Assembly: GCA_965198995.1 (NCBI GenBank)
Contig: CBDAQG010000002.1
Span: 806,001-870,000, forward strand
Origin: CAXMMR01 sp965198995
GTDB lineage: Bacteria > Pseudomonadota > Alphaproteobacteria > Acetobacterales > Acetobacteraceae
Length of the DNA: 64,000 nt
Direction: 5' to 3'
Position numbers and translations under genes: made by a program
Shown: one piece after another, positions 17,220 to 26,150 of the stretch
How positions within the stretch are numbered: position 1 is the first letter of the stretch
Layout: the number at the start of each line of letters is the position of its first letter
Notes under the pieces: model-generated
Told to the model about the DNA's origin: nothing
The model's input: the letters and a program-made list of their open reading frames with translations, nothing else
The model's database searches: none

Positions 17220-19517
17220 GTGTTCGATTACGAAATCCTGCTCGATGGCGTGCGCGACAGCCCGGACGAGGCCGGTCACCTGGTGCTGGTCGGCCGTCTG
17301 CGCGGCTTTGCCGACGTGCCGATCGCGCTCGGCGGCACCGAGCTCGGCGCGCTCAACCTGGGCTTCCGCCTGCACGACGAGGCCGATGGCCGGTTCCTGA
17401 TCGAGAACCGCGCCGCCCTCGGCGCCGCCGAGCTGCCGCCGCTCGCCTGGATCGGCTTCGGCGTCGAGATCCCGCCGCTGGCCGTCGGCGTCAGCCGCCT
17501 GCAGGTGACGCTCGACCTAGTGTTCGAGCAGGATTATTGGTTCCACGTCCGCGGCCTGCCGCTGTTCGAGACCGTGCTTGACCTCGCCAGCCGCAGCCTG
17601 ACCGAGCGGCGCTTCACCACCCGCCACGCCAATGCCGGCGGCGCCTTCGCCCCCGACCCGGACGCCGAGATGCGCCGCGCCGCCGAGCGCGCGGAGCAGG
17701 ACGCGCTCGCCGCCCAGAAGCTCCGGCCCGGCATCGCACGCCACGTGCTCGACGTCAGCGACCTGATCCAGTACTGGCAGCACAGCATCCGCCCCACCGG
17801 CATCCAGCGGGTCCAGATCGAGGTCGTCCGGCAGGTCTTCTCCGGCCGTCCGCTGGCCGGTGTCACCGGCCAGGTGATCGTGGTGTTCTTCGACCCCGAT
17901 GCCGGTTGGTGGCAGGTGCTGGAGCCGGACCGCCTGCTGCGCCAGGTCGGCCTGTCCTTCCAGGTGTCGCTCGCGCCCACGCTGTGGCATCGCGAGCTGA
18001 TGCGCTGCCTGCTCTTGGCCCGCCAGTACCTGCCGCAGCTCGGCGACATGCTGGTCAACCTCGGCACCTCATGGTGGCTGCCAGACTACCACTACCGGGT
18101 GCGCCAGCTTCGCCTCGCCTTCCGCGCCGGCTACGTGCCGTTCATCCACGACGTGATCCCGCTGGTGGTGCCGCAGCTCTGCGACGTCGGCCTCACCGAG
18201 GAGTTCCGGCTGTGGTTCCGCGAGGCGATCGCGGTTGCCGACCACGTCGTCGTCAACTCCAGCTTCTCGCGCCGCGACATCATCCAGGCCGCCGAGCAGC
18301 TCGGCGGCCGCGAGCTTGATCCCACCGTGGTGCGGCTCAACGCGCTCTATCCGCCGCCCAGCGCCGAGGTGCCGAGCGCCATCGTCGAGCGCCACGACCT
18401 CGACATCGGCCGCTACGTGCTCTGCGTCGGCACCCTGGAGGGCCGCAAGAACCACAGCCTGCTGTTCCAGGTCTGGCTGCGCCTCGCCGAGCGCCTGCCG
18501 GCCGAGCGCCAGGCCCGCCTGGTGCTGGTCGGCAAGCGCGGCTCGCTGTTCGAGGAGGCCGGCGCGCTGCTCGAGCGCAGCGCCGCGCTGCGCGAGCAGC
18601 TGCTGATCCTGACCGAGGTGTCCGACCTCGAGTTGGCCGACCTCTACCGGGCTGCCGCCTTCACCGTCTATCCGAGCTTCTACGAGGGCTGGGGGCTGCC
18701 GGTCACCGAGGCCACCGGGCATGGCAAGCTCACCGTCGCCTCCACCGCCTCGTCGCTGCCCGAGGTCGTCTCGCCCGGCGACATCCTGCTCGACCCGAAC
18801 GACGTCGACGGCTGGACCGAGACCATCGCGAGGCTGCTGCTCAGCGACGAGGCGCTCGCAGCCGCCACCGCCAACAGCCGCGCCCAGGCCAACCTGCGGA
18901 GCTGGCACGACATCGCCGCCGACATCTTCGCCGACGTCGAGGCGCATGCCGGCGGCCTGCTGGACGCCGTGCGGCCATCGCTCGTCGATGGCCGGATCTA
19001 CGATTTCTCCGCCGTCACGGCGCGCCGCCGGCACGAGCACTCGGCCCTGTCCCTCCGCCGCGGCAACGGCTGGCAGGCGCCCGAACCCTGGGGCACATGG
19101 TCTGCCGACGGGCTGACCGAGCTCGCCTTCGCCGTCGCCACCGCGGCGCCGCACTACGCCTATCTGCGGCTGCGCGCCTCGCCCGAGACGTTGAGCGTCA
19201 TCGTCACCGCAGACCGCTCAACCCGCATTGTCCAGGCCCTGCGCCCGCACGAGGACGCCGTGCTGCGCCTCGAGATCGGCAGCGACATCGAGCACACCCT
19301 GCGCCTCACGGTCACGCCGCTGACCGATTGCGCCGTCGCCTCGGACGGCCGCGATCGCCGGCTGATCGGCGTTGGCGTGCTGCAGCTGATGGTCACGACC
19401 CAGGACGACGTGAACGCTCGCCTGGCCTTCATCGAGGCGACGCAGATGCAGGTCGTCGAGGCCGAGCAAGGCTTCGACACCGCCTCCGACCCGCTCGGCT
19501 CGCGGGGTGCGCTCTAG
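17220..19517 (+). CDS. GT4-type glycosyltransferase, multidomain
   Basis: The 765-residue protein starts at a GTG. Residues 1-150 form an uncharacterised beta-rich domain. The GT-B enzyme follows: HVLDVSDLIQYWQHSIRPTGIQRVQIE (a family signature at about 180), FIHDVIPLVVPQLC, VVNSSFSRRDI, CVGTLEGRKNHSLL and the E-x7-E block FYEGWGLPVTEATGHG. The last 170 residues form another beta-rich module. Probable role: assembly or decoration of a surface polysaccharide. Its TAG stop overlaps the oppositely oriented TAG of the transporter gene (shared CTAG, 19514-19517). It is divergent from the helicase gene. Confidence 0.9.
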   Translation: MFDYEILLDGVRDSPDEAGHLVLVGRLRGFADVPIALGGTELGALNLGFRLHDEADGRFLIENRAALGAAELPPLAWIGFGVEIPPLAVGVSRLQVTLDLVFEQDYWFHVRGLPLFETVLDLASRSLTERRFTTRHANAGGAFAPDPDAEMRRAAERAEQDALAAQKLRPGIARHVLDVSDLIQYWQHSIRPTGIQRVQIEVVRQVFSGRPLAGVTGQVIVVFFDPDAGWWQVLEPDRLLRQVGLSFQVSLAPTLWHRELMRCLLLARQYLPQLGDMLVNLGTSWWLPDYHYRVRQLRLAFRAGYVPFIHDVIPLVVPQLCDVGLTEEFRLWFREAIAVADHVVVNSSFSRRDIIQAAEQLGGRELDPTVVRLNALYPPPSAEVPSAIVERHDLDIGRYVLCVGTLEGRKNHSLLFQVWLRLAERLPAERQARLVLVGKRGSLFEEAGALLERSAALREQLLILTEVSDLELADLYRAAAFTVYPSFYEGWGLPVTEATGHGKLTVASTASSLPEVVSPGDILLDPNDVDGWTETIARLLLSDEALAAATANSRAQANLRSWHDIAADIFADVEAHAGGLLDAVRPSLVDGRIYDFSAVTARRRHEHSALSLRRGNGWQAPEPWGTWSADGLTELAFAVATAAPHYAYLRLRASPETLSVIVTADRSTRIVQALRPHEDAVLRLEIGSDIEHTLRLTVTPLTDCAVASDGRDRRLIGVGVLQLMVTTQDDVNARLAFIEATQMQVVEAEQGFDTASDPLGSRGAL

Positions 19518-20392
19518 CGCGACGGCCGGCTGGCGGCGGCCACGTTGGGCCTCGCCACGTCGGCGACAGAGGTCGGCGGCAGCGCCTTGCGACCGTAGAT
19601 CGCGAACAGCGCGATGGCGGTGAAGAACAGCCCACCCACCAAATTGCCGAGCGTCGCCGGGATCTGGTTCCACAGCCACCACTGGCCGACGCTGATCGGC
19701 GCGCCAAACAGCATGCCCGCCGGTATGGCGAACATGTTGACGACCGTATGCTCATAGCCGAGCGCCACGAAGGTCGCGATCGGCAACCAGATCGCCAGGA
19801 TGCGCCCGCCGGTCGACATCGTGGTTAGCCCCATGACCACCCCGAACGTCACCATCCAGTTGCACAGCACGGCTTTGGCGAACACGCCGGCCATGCCGCC
19901 GAGCCCGTGTGCCTCGTAGGCCAGCGTCTTGGCCACCGCGACCGCGCGCAGCTTGTCGGCCATCGCCCCGCCGGCGATCGTGCCGCCGTCGGTCAGCGCC
20001 ACCCACAGCAGCAGCGCGTAGCCGACCGAGCCGAGCAAATTGCCCAGGAACACCCAGCCCCAGTTCGCCAGCGTCTGCCTCAGGCTCGCCCGGCGCGCGA
20101 ACATCGCCATCGGCAGCACCGCGATGTTGCCGGTGATCAGGTCGAGCCCGAGCAGGATGATCATCACGAACCCGACCGGGAACACCAGCGCGCCCACCAG
20201 CGCATTGCCGGTCTGCACCGCGGCGATGTCGGCGAAGCTGGTGGCAAAGCCGAGGAGGCCGCCGGCGAGAGCGCCGCGCATCAGCAGGTCGCCCGCACCC
20301 AGCGTCGCCTTGCCGGCGCCGAGCTCGATCATGCCCTGCACGATCTGCACGGGCGTCCGTCCGTCCGTCATCGCGCGTGGGTCGATGTCCAT
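19514..20392 (-). CDS. Formate/nitrite transporter family protein
   Basis: The 292-residue inner-membrane channel has at least six hydrophobic helices and FNT signatures: LGFATSFADIAAVQTGN, LGLDLITGNIAVLPMAMF, NWGWVFLGNLLGS, AVLCNWMVTFGVVMGL and ALGYEHTVVNMFAIPAGM. These channels pass formate, nitrite or related small anions. The substrate cannot be read from sequence, and no formate or nitrite enzymes are adjacent. The ATG at 20392 follows GAAGGGG. Confidence 0.93.
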   Translation of the reverse strand: MDIDPRAMTDGRTPVQIVQGMIELGAGKATLGAGDLLMRGALAGGLLGFATSFADIAAVQTGNALVGALVFPVGFVMIILLGLDLITGNIAVLPMAMFARRASLRQTLANWGWVFLGNLLGSVGYALLLWVALTDGGTIAGGAMADKLRAVAVAKTLAYEAHGLGGMAGVFAKAVLCNWMVTFGVVMGLTTMSTGGRILAIWLPIATFVALGYEHTVVNMFAIPAGMLFGAPISVGQWWLWNQIPATLGNLVGGLFFTAIALFAIYGRKALPPTSVADVARPNVAAASRPSR

Positions 20393-20470
20393 GCTGGCCC
20401 CTTCGATGTGCAATCCGGCACGCATAAGGGTTGGCCCCGGCCCAGGGTTGCCGACCGGCGCTGGGCGCAC

Positions 20471-21673
20471 TCAGCCCGCCCCACCGGCCGCCCCGCTGGC
20501 CGCCCCGCCCTCATCGCCGCCCTCGCCTTGGCGATAGGGTCCCATCCCCGCCAGCGCCTCGATCTCCTCGCGCCGCGCCGCCCGCTCCTGCTTGAGGAAC
20601 CCGGCGACCGCCGCGTGCAGCCCGCGATGGCTGATGTGGTGCGCCGAGAAGGTGGGCACCGGCAGGTAGCCGCGCTGGATCTTGTGCTCGCCCTGCGCCC
20701 CCGCCTCCACCCGCGCCAGGCCGTGCTCGATCGCGAAATCGATTGCCCGGTAGTAGCAGAGCTCGAAATGCAGGAACGGAAACTCGCCCAGGGCGCCCCA
20801 ATTGCGTCCGTACAGCGTGTCAGCCCCGAGCAGGTTCAGGGCGCCTGCCACCAGCCGCCCGTCATGCTCGGCCATCATCAGCACCACCCGCTCGCCGAGC
20901 CGCTCGGAGAGCAGCGGGAAGAAGCCGCGCGACAGGTAGGCGCTGCCCCATTTGCGATCCACCGTCGCCCGGTAGAACTTGAAGAACGCGTCCCAGTGCC
21001 GCGGCTTGATGTCGTCGCCGCGCAGGGTGTGGAACACCAGCCCCGCCGCATTGGCGTCGCGCCGCTCCCGCCGCAGTGCCTTGCGCTTGCGCGAGGCCAG
21101 GGCGCCGAGGAAATCCTCGAAATTGGCGTAGCCGCGATTATGCCAGTGATACTGGATGCCGATCCGCTGCAGCCAGCCGTCCTGCCCGAGCTCGCCCCAC
21201 TCCGCCTCGCTGCAGAAGGTGACGTGCACGGAGGACAGCCCAAGCTCCTCGCAGGCCTGCCGCAGCCCGCCCGCCAGCGCCGTCGGCGTGACCCCGCCAT
21301 CCGGCCGGCACAGCAGGCGCGGCCCCGGCACCGGGCTGAACGGGGCAGCCACCTGCAGTTTCGGGTAGTACTGCCCGCCCGCCCGCTCGAAGGCGTCGGC
21401 CCAGCCATGGTCGAACACGTACTCGCCGTAGCTGTGCGACTTCGCATACATCGGCGCCGCGCCGACCAGCCGCCCCGCCGGGTCGCGCAGCCCGGCATGC
21501 CGCGGCATCCAGCCGGTGCGCGCGCCGGCCGAGCCGCTATCCTCCACGGCGGAGAGGAAGGCGTGGCTGACAAACGGGTTGCCCGGCCCCGCGCAGGCAT
21601 CCCACTCCGCCGGCTCCACCTCGTGGATCGAGGCGTGCAGCGACAGGTCGAACGTCTCAGGGCGCTTCGGCAT
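20471..21673 (-). CDS. GNAT/FemAB-like protein (DUF482 family)
   Basis: The 400-residue protein has an Ile/Trp-rich FemAB-like double GNAT fold: SIHEVEPAEWDACAG, NPFVSHAFLSAVEDSGS, GWMPRHAGLRDPAGRLVGAA, YPKLQVAAPFSPVPGPRLL, KRKALRRERRDA, HHISHRGLHAAVAGFL. This is the DUF482 pattern, often annotated as peptidoglycan biosynthesis/recognition, but the acyl donor and acceptor are unknown. The ATG at 21673 begins the domain. The C-terminal tail is Gly/Ala-rich. It could be co-transcribed with the RidA-family gene upstream. Confidence 0.87.
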   Translation of the reverse strand: MPKRPETFDLSLHASIHEVEPAEWDACAGPGNPFVSHAFLSAVEDSGSAGARTGWMPRHAGLRDPAGRLVGAAPMYAKSHSYGEYVFDHGWADAFERAGGQYYPKLQVAAPFSPVPGPRLLCRPDGGVTPTALAGGLRQACEELGLSSVHVTFCSEAEWGELGQDGWLQRIGIQYHWHNRGYANFEDFLGALASRKRKALRRERRDANAAGLVFHTLRGDDIKPRHWDAFFKFYRATVDRKWGSAYLSRGFFPLLSERLGERVVLMMAEHDGRLVAGALNLLGADTLYGRNWGALGEFPFLHFELCYYRAIDFAIEHGLARVEAGAQGEHKIQRGYLPVPTFSAHHISHRGLHAAVAGFLKQERAARREEIEALAGMGPYRQGEGGDEGGAASGAAGGAG

Positions 21674-21767
21674 CGCGGCGCAATATGGTTGGCAGCCGGC
21701 CGCGCGCCACCCGTCGCTCGGCGAGCAGCGTGATCCGGCCAGGCGATCTCGATGGCCGCATGCTGCT

Positions 21768-22229
21768 CTAGCCGACCTCGACCAGCGCCTCGACCTCCAC
21801 CGCCGCGCCGAGCGGCAGCGACGCCACGCCCACCGTGCTGCGCGCATGCCGCCCGACATCGCCCAACGCCGCCACCGCCAGGTCGGAGGCGCCGTTCATC
21901 ACCGCCGCATGCTGGGTGAACCCCGGCACCGCGGCGATGAACCCGCCCAGCCGGACGATCCGCCGCACCCGCGCGAGGTCCCCCAGCGCCAGCCGCAACT
22001 GCGCCAGCACGTTGACGAAGCACGCCGCCGCCGCCGCCACGCCCAGCTCCAGCTCGACCGTGTCGCCCAGCAGCCCAACCGCCACCAGCACCCCGTCACG
22101 CAATGGCAACTGGCCCGACACCACCGCGAGCGAGCCGCTGATCACCACCGGCACGTAGTTGGCGACCGGCGCCGCAGGCTGGGGCAGGGTGATGCCCAGT
22201 GCGGCCAGCCGCTGCTCGATCTCGCTCAT
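21768..22229 (-). CDS. RidA/YjgF family protein
   Basis: The 153-residue protein begins MSEIEQRLAALGITLPQPAAPVANYVPVV, then SGSLAVVSGQLPLRDG, and ends GRHARSTVGVASLPLGAAVEVEALVEVG. This is the longer RidA_2 (endoribonuclease L-PSP-like) subfamily. RidA proteins hydrolyse reactive enamine/imine intermediates from amino-acid metabolism; this subfamily is less well characterised. The ATG at 22229 follows AGGAG. A GC-rich hairpin element separates it from the TSCPD gene. Confidence 0.9.
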   Translation of the reverse strand: MSEIEQRLAALGITLPQPAAPVANYVPVVISGSLAVVSGQLPLRDGVLVAVGLLGDTVELELGVAAAAACFVNVLAQLRLALGDLARVRRIVRLGGFIAAVPGFTQHAAVMNGASDLAVAALGDVGRHARSTVGVASLPLGAAVEVEALVEVG

Positions 22230-22244
22230 GAATTGCTCCTGAAG

Positions 22245-22300
22245 GAAGGCCAGAGGCTCTGCCTCTGGACTCCGCTGGGGCCGCGGGCCCCAGACCCCGT
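22245..22300. repeat. GC-rich double-hairpin element, A-end
   Basis: CCAGAGGC-TCT-GCCTCTGG is followed by CTGGGGCCCGCGG-type pairing (CTGGGGCC/GGCCCCAG) and AGACCCC. It lies in the 5' region of the RidA gene. Confidence 0.8.
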
Positions 22301-22347
22301 CTGATAAGGAGGCTGCGCCTTTAATCGGCGACGCCCCCGGCCTGGCT

Positions 22348-23763
22348 TTAGCCCACCAGCCGAAACGCCCGGCGGCGCGATGCCGCATCCGGCCACTCCA
22401 GCGGCAGCATCGGCATGCGGCTGGCCAAGGTGGCGACCGGAGTGGCGATGGTCGGCTCCTCCAGCACCTGGCCCAGATACTCCGCCGACAGCGCCCGGAA
22501 CACGTAGTCCACCAGCGACGTCGCCGCCGCCACCACCGGGTCGCCCTCGACGGCACCCGCCGGCCCGGTGCGCGTGCCGGCAAACGTCTCGACCAGCTCG
22601 TCGAGCGGCACGCCGTGCTGCAAGGCGAGGCTCGTCGCGGCGGCAAAGCTGTCCATCAGCCCGCGCAGCGCCGCGCCGTCGCGCGGCAGCCCGATGCTGA
22701 TCTCGCCGAGCCGCCCGTCCTCGTACTCGGCGGTGCGCAGATGCAGCCGATGCCCGCCGACGGTGACCCGACGGCTGATGCCGGATTGCCGCTCCGGCAG
22801 CGCCCGCCGCTGGCGTGCCGGCGCGGCGGCGTGGGGCAGCGCGTCGAGCTCCAGCCAGGGCGCGACCGCCTCGCGCATGGCGCCGTAGGCCGCCGCCTCG
22901 GCCGGCGCGAGTGGCGCCTCGCCGAGCAGGGTGAGTGCGAGCGCCGCCTCGGCGGACAGCCCGAGCGCGACCAGCCTAGCCTGGGCGCTGCGGGTCAGTC
23001 GCCCATCCGGATGCACCGGCGAGAAGCCGGGCGCGATGCCGCCAACCTCGACCCCGAGCAGCGCGTCCTCCGGCCCGGCCGGCCGCACGCACAGCCTTGC
23101 GGCCTGCCCTGCCGGCGGCACCGCAAGGGCGGCGGTCGCTGCGGCGGTGAGCCCGGGCACCGGGCAGGGCGGCGCCGCCGGCCCCGGCTGCACCGCCGCC
23201 AGCAGGTCGAGCTGCCCGTCCGCCACCGCGGCGACCCGGCCATGCGCCAGCGCCGCGAGACAGGCCGCGGTGCAGCGCGCCGCCTCGCCTGCATAATCAA
23301 GCCCCAGCAGCGCGAGCAGCAGGTCGAGCCCGGTCAGCGCCACCCACCGCGCGCCGTCTGGCGCCAGCCGCCGCATCGCCTCGGCCGCAAGGGTCGCCGC
23401 TGCGGCGAACGCCCCGACGTCGAACCCGCTCGCCACGTCGTGGAACGCGGCGACGTTGAGGACGAACACCGGCGAGCCGGCCGCATCGCCACGCCAGGTC
23501 GCCGCCCCCGGGCAGCCGCGCCGCGTCAGCAGCAGCAGCCGCAACGCGTCGGCGCCACCCGCCGGCGCCAGCCGCGGCAGCCAGGCCTCGGCCGCGCGCA
23601 CGAAGTCGACGGGCGCATCGCCCGGCAGCATCGCCGCCAGCGCCGCCGCCGCCTCGTCGTCGAAGCTCGCCGGCAGGTTGACCGCTCGCGGCGCCGCGTC
23701 GGGCTCCGCGCTCGCCGTCACGCTGCGCATCCTCGTGCCGTGCCAGAAGCCGGGTGGTGCCAT
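22348..23763 (-). CDS. TSCPD-domain protein resembling the tail of B12-dependent ribonucleotide reductase
   Basis: The 471-residue protein has a low-complexity Ala-rich N-terminal two-thirds. Its C-terminal domain reads RVTVGGHRLHLRTAEYEDGRLGEISI, RDGAALRGLMDSFAAATSLALQHGVPLDELVETF, TRTGPAGAVEGDPVV and SLVDYVFRALSAEYLG. That pattern is the C-terminal region of NrdJ. No radical-enzyme barrel or catalytic cysteines are present, so it cannot itself be a reductase. The start at 23763 keeps GFWHGTRMRSV; an ATG at 23730 is the alternative. The function is unknown. Confidence 0.78.
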   Translation of the reverse strand: MAPPGFWHGTRMRSVTASAEPDAAPRAVNLPASFDDEAAAALAAMLPGDAPVDFVRAAEAWLPRLAPAGGADALRLLLLTRRGCPGAATWRGDAAGSPVFVLNVAAFHDVASGFDVGAFAAAATLAAEAMRRLAPDGARWVALTGLDLLLALLGLDYAGEAARCTAACLAALAHGRVAAVADGQLDLLAAVQPGPAAPPCPVPGLTAAATAALAVPPAGQAARLCVRPAGPEDALLGVEVGGIAPGFSPVHPDGRLTRSAQARLVALGLSAEAALALTLLGEAPLAPAEAAAYGAMREAVAPWLELDALPHAAAPARQRRALPERQSGISRRVTVGGHRLHLRTAEYEDGRLGEISIGLPRDGAALRGLMDSFAAATSLALQHGVPLDELVETFAGTRTGPAGAVEGDPVVAAATSLVDYVFRALSAEYLGQVLEEPTIATPVATLASRMPMLPLEWPDAASRRRAFRLVG

Positions 23764-23903
23764 GCAACCGACGCTAGCAGCCCGCCTGCTGCTCGCAAAG
23801 CCACAGACCGGGCGCCCAGCCGCTGCCGCCACACCATCTGGTGTGTCGCCCAGCTGCGCCTCGCCGGATGGACCACCCGTCGCGCCATCGCTATAGGAGC
23901 CCG

Positions 23904-24260
23904 ATGGACATCGGCACCTGGCTGCACACCGCGCTGCACGGCCGCCTCGTGGGTCGCGACCTCGACGGCAACCGCTACTACGAGGCCAAGCGCAAGCGCG
24001 TCGCCTACCCGCGCCGCCGCCGCTGGGTGATGTATGCCGGCAGCGTCGACGCCTCCAACGTGCCGCCCGAGTGGCATGCCTGGCTGCACTACACCACCGA
24101 CGCGCCGCTCACCGACATGCCCCGCCGGCCCTGGCAGAAGCCGCATCTGCCGAACCTCACCGGCACCCCGAACGCCTACCGCCCGCCCGGCCACGACTAT
24201 TCGGGCGGCAATCGTCAGCGCACCACCGGCGATTACGACGCGTGGACGCCCGAGTCGTAG
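23904..24260 (+). CDS. NADH:ubiquinone oxidoreductase accessory subunit, NDUFA12 family
   Basis: The 118-residue protein begins MDIGTWLHTALHGRLVGRDLDGNRYYE, then RRRRWVMYAGSVDASNVPPEWHAWLHY and PNLTGTPNAYRPPGHDY. These are the conserved NDUFA12 (B17.2) blocks of alphaproteobacterial and mitochondrial complex I. It binds the peripheral arm at the inner membrane. The ATG at 23904 follows ATAGGAG. It heads a closely packed run with mlaD, a small ORF, DUF2155 and otsB. Confidence 0.95.
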   Translation: MDIGTWLHTALHGRLVGRDLDGNRYYEAKRKRVAYPRRRRWVMYAGSVDASNVPPEWHAWLHYTTDAPLTDMPRRPWQKPHLPNLTGTPNAYRPPGHDYSGGNRQRTTGDYDAWTPES

Positions 24261-24289
24261 ACGCGACCGCGCCGCGCCGGGCCACCTTG

Positions 24290-24817
24290 ATGACCCGTCG
24301 CCCGGCCGAGATCGCCACCGGCCTGCTCGTCCTGATCGTCGCCGCCGCCTTCCTCGCCTACGCGGTGGTGCATACCGGCCGCGGCGGCGGCAGCGGCTAC
24401 GAGCTGCACGCCTCGTTCGACCACATCGACGGCCTGAACGTCGGCGCCGACGTCCGCCTCGCCGGCGTCAAGATCGGCAGCGTCACCGCCTCGGCGATCG
24501 ACCCGAAGAGCTTCCTCGCCAGCATCACCTTCACGGTGGCGAACGAGCTGCATCTGCCCGACGACAGCAGCGCCGAGATCACCTCCGACGGGCTGCTCGG
24601 CGGCAAATACCTCTCGATCGGCCCGGGCGGCAGCGCTACCCTGCTCAAGCCCGGCGGCACCGTCACCGTGACCCAGGGCTCGATCAGCATCGAGCAGTTG
24701 CTCGGCAAGTTCATCTTCAGCGCCGGCAGCAAACCCGACGCGTCCAAGCCCGCCAACACCGGCGGCGGCCTCGCCCCGCTCTCCGATGCGCCGGCCGCTC
24801 CGGCATCGGGCAAGTGA
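24290..24817 (+). CDS. mlaD: MlaD-like MCE-domain lipid transport protein
   Basis: The 175-residue protein has an N-terminal membrane anchor (EIATGLLVLIVAAAFLAYAV). A single MCE domain follows: YELHASFDHIDGLNVGADVRLAGVKIGSV and DDSSAEITSDGLLGGKYLSIGPGG. MlaD hexamers bind phospholipid for retrograde transport that keeps outer-membrane asymmetry. The MlaE and MlaF partners are not in this window, which is common in alphaproteobacteria. Its stop overlaps the next gene's GTG (GTGA, 24814-24817). Confidence 0.93.
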   Translation: MTRRPAEIATGLLVLIVAAAFLAYAVVHTGRGGGSGYELHASFDHIDGLNVGADVRLAGVKIGSVTASAIDPKSFLASITFTVANELHLPDDSSAEITSDGLLGGKYLSIGPGGSATLLKPGGTVTVTQGSISIEQLLGKFIFSAGSKPDASKPANTGGGLAPLSDAPAAPASGK

Positions 24818-25020
24818 CCGCCCCGAGCCTCTGGCCGCAGCCGGACGGCCAGCCGGTGAGCTGTCGCGACAAGCTGCGCATGCTGGAGGAAAACCACGCC
24901 GAGCTCGCCCAGACGCTGCGCGACGCCTTCGACGACGCGATCCTGATGGGCGTCGACGAGGCCTGGATGCGCCGCACCCTGCTCGGCCTGGTGAACGAGC
25001 TGCAGAGCCCGAAGCGGTGA
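24814..25020 (+). CDS. Small conserved-looking hypothetical protein
   Basis: This 68-residue acidic helical protein has the core SCRDKLRMLEENHAELAQTLRD and DAILMGVDEAWMRRTLLGLVNELQ. It starts at a GTG overlapping the mlaD stop and ends in a TGA overlapping the DUF2155 start. The two overlaps and coherent codon usage argue that it is real. I cannot assign a function. No membrane segment or signal peptide is visible. Confidence 0.75.
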   Translation: MTAPSLWPQPDGQPVSCRDKLRMLEENHAELAQTLRDAFDDAILMGVDEAWMRRTLLGLVNELQSPKR

Positions 25021-25418
25021 GGGCGCTGCCGCGGCTCGCCGCTGCCACCCTGCCACTGCTGCTCCTGCCGCCGGTTTGCCTCGCCGCCGAGCTCGTGCCG
25101 CCGCCCAACCTGCCGTCGCCCGACAGTTGGGAACCGCGTCAGACCGCTGTGCTCAACGTGCTCGACAAGGTGAGCGCGCAGCAGGCCACGCTGACGCTGC
25201 ATGTCGGCGACAGCGCCGATTTCGAGACGCTGCACATCACCCTGGCCTCCTGCCAGGCCCGGCCGGCCACCCTGCCGGCCGACAGCGCCGCCCGGGTCGC
25301 GGTCGTCGACAGCAATGCGGGCGCGCCCGGCTTCAGCGGCTGGATGCTCGCGGGCGAGCCCGCCGCGGCGATGCTGCAAAGCGCCAATTACGACGTCCAG
25401 CTGGCGCGCTGCCAATGA
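25017..25418 (+). CDS. DUF2155 domain-containing exported protein
   Basis: The 133-residue protein has a signal peptide (LAAATLPLLLLPPVCLA) and the DUF2155 domain: TAVLNVLDKVSAQQATLTL, FETLHITLASCQARP, PGFSGWMLAGEPAAAML and YDVQLARCQ. Two conserved cysteines may form a disulfide. The family sits near ndufA12 in many alphaproteobacteria, but its function is unknown. It starts at a GTG overlapping the preceding stop and ends with an ATGA overlap into otsB. Confidence 0.9.
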   Translation: MRALPRLAAATLPLLLLPPVCLAAELVPPPNLPSPDSWEPRQTAVLNVLDKVSAQQATLTLHVGDSADFETLHITLASCQARPATLPADSAARVAVVDSNAGAPGFSGWMLAGEPAAAMLQSANYDVQLARCQ

Positions 25419-26140
25419 GCGCCGCCCGCCCGAGCGCCCCCGAGATCCCGTCGCTCGACCGCGCCGCCCTGCTGCTCGACTTCGACGGCACCCTGGTCGA
25501 CATCGCCGCCACCCCCGGCGCCGTGCTGATCGAGCCCGGCCTTGTCGACGTGCTCACCGCGCTGCGTCGCAAGCTGGGCGACGCCCTGGCCATCGTCACC
25601 GGCCGCCCGCTCGGCCAGCTCGACGCGCTGCTGCCGCATGTGCCGTACGCCGTCGCCGGCGAGCATGGCGGCGCGCTGCGTCGCCATCCCGGCGGCCGGA
25701 TCGAGCATCCGGACCGGCCGCCGCTGCCCACCGGCTGGCTCGCCGAGGCGGCCGGCCTCGTCGAGGCGCATCCCGGCGCCCTGGTCGAGCCGAAGTCGCA
25801 CGGCCTGGTGCTGCACTACCGCGCCATCCCCGAGGCCGGCCCGGTGCTCTACGAGGCGGCGGTCGCGCTGGTCTCGCGTTACCCCGGCAGCTTCGTCGTC
25901 AGCCCCGCCAAGATGGCCTGGGAGATCCGTCCCGCCGGCGTCGACAAGGGCACGGCCGTCGAGGCGCTGATGGCCGAGCCGCCCTTCACCGGCCGGGTGC
26001 CGGTCTTCGTCGGTGACGACGTGACCGACCTCGACGGCATCGCCGCCGCGATCCGCCTCGGCGGCGTCGGCCTGATGGTCCCTGACACCTTCACCGACCC
26101 CGCCGGCGTGCGCCGATGGCTCGCCGCGCTGGCAGAGTGA
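25415..26140 (+). CDS. otsB: Trehalose-6-phosphate phosphatase
   Basis: The 241-residue HAD-superfamily enzyme has motif I LLDFDGTLVDIA, TGRPLGQLDALL, the cap-domain AGEHGGALRR, KSHGLVLHYR, EIRPAGVDKGTAVEAL and motif IV VFVGDDVTDLDG. It removes phosphate from trehalose-6-phosphate to give trehalose, an osmoprotectant. No otsA synthase lies in the window. The ATGA overlap with DUF2155 (25415-25418) suggests translational coupling. Confidence 0.94.
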   Translation: MSAARPSAPEIPSLDRAALLLDFDGTLVDIAATPGAVLIEPGLVDVLTALRRKLGDALAIVTGRPLGQLDALLPHVPYAVAGEHGGALRRHPGGRIEHPDRPPLPTGWLAEAAGLVEAHPGALVEPKSHGLVLHYRAIPEAGPVLYEAAVALVSRYPGSFVVSPAKMAWEIRPAGVDKGTAVEALMAEPPFTGRVPVFVGDDVTDLDGIAAAIRLGGVGLMVPDTFTDPAGVRRWLAALAE

Positions 26141-26150
26141 TCCCGGCTCG

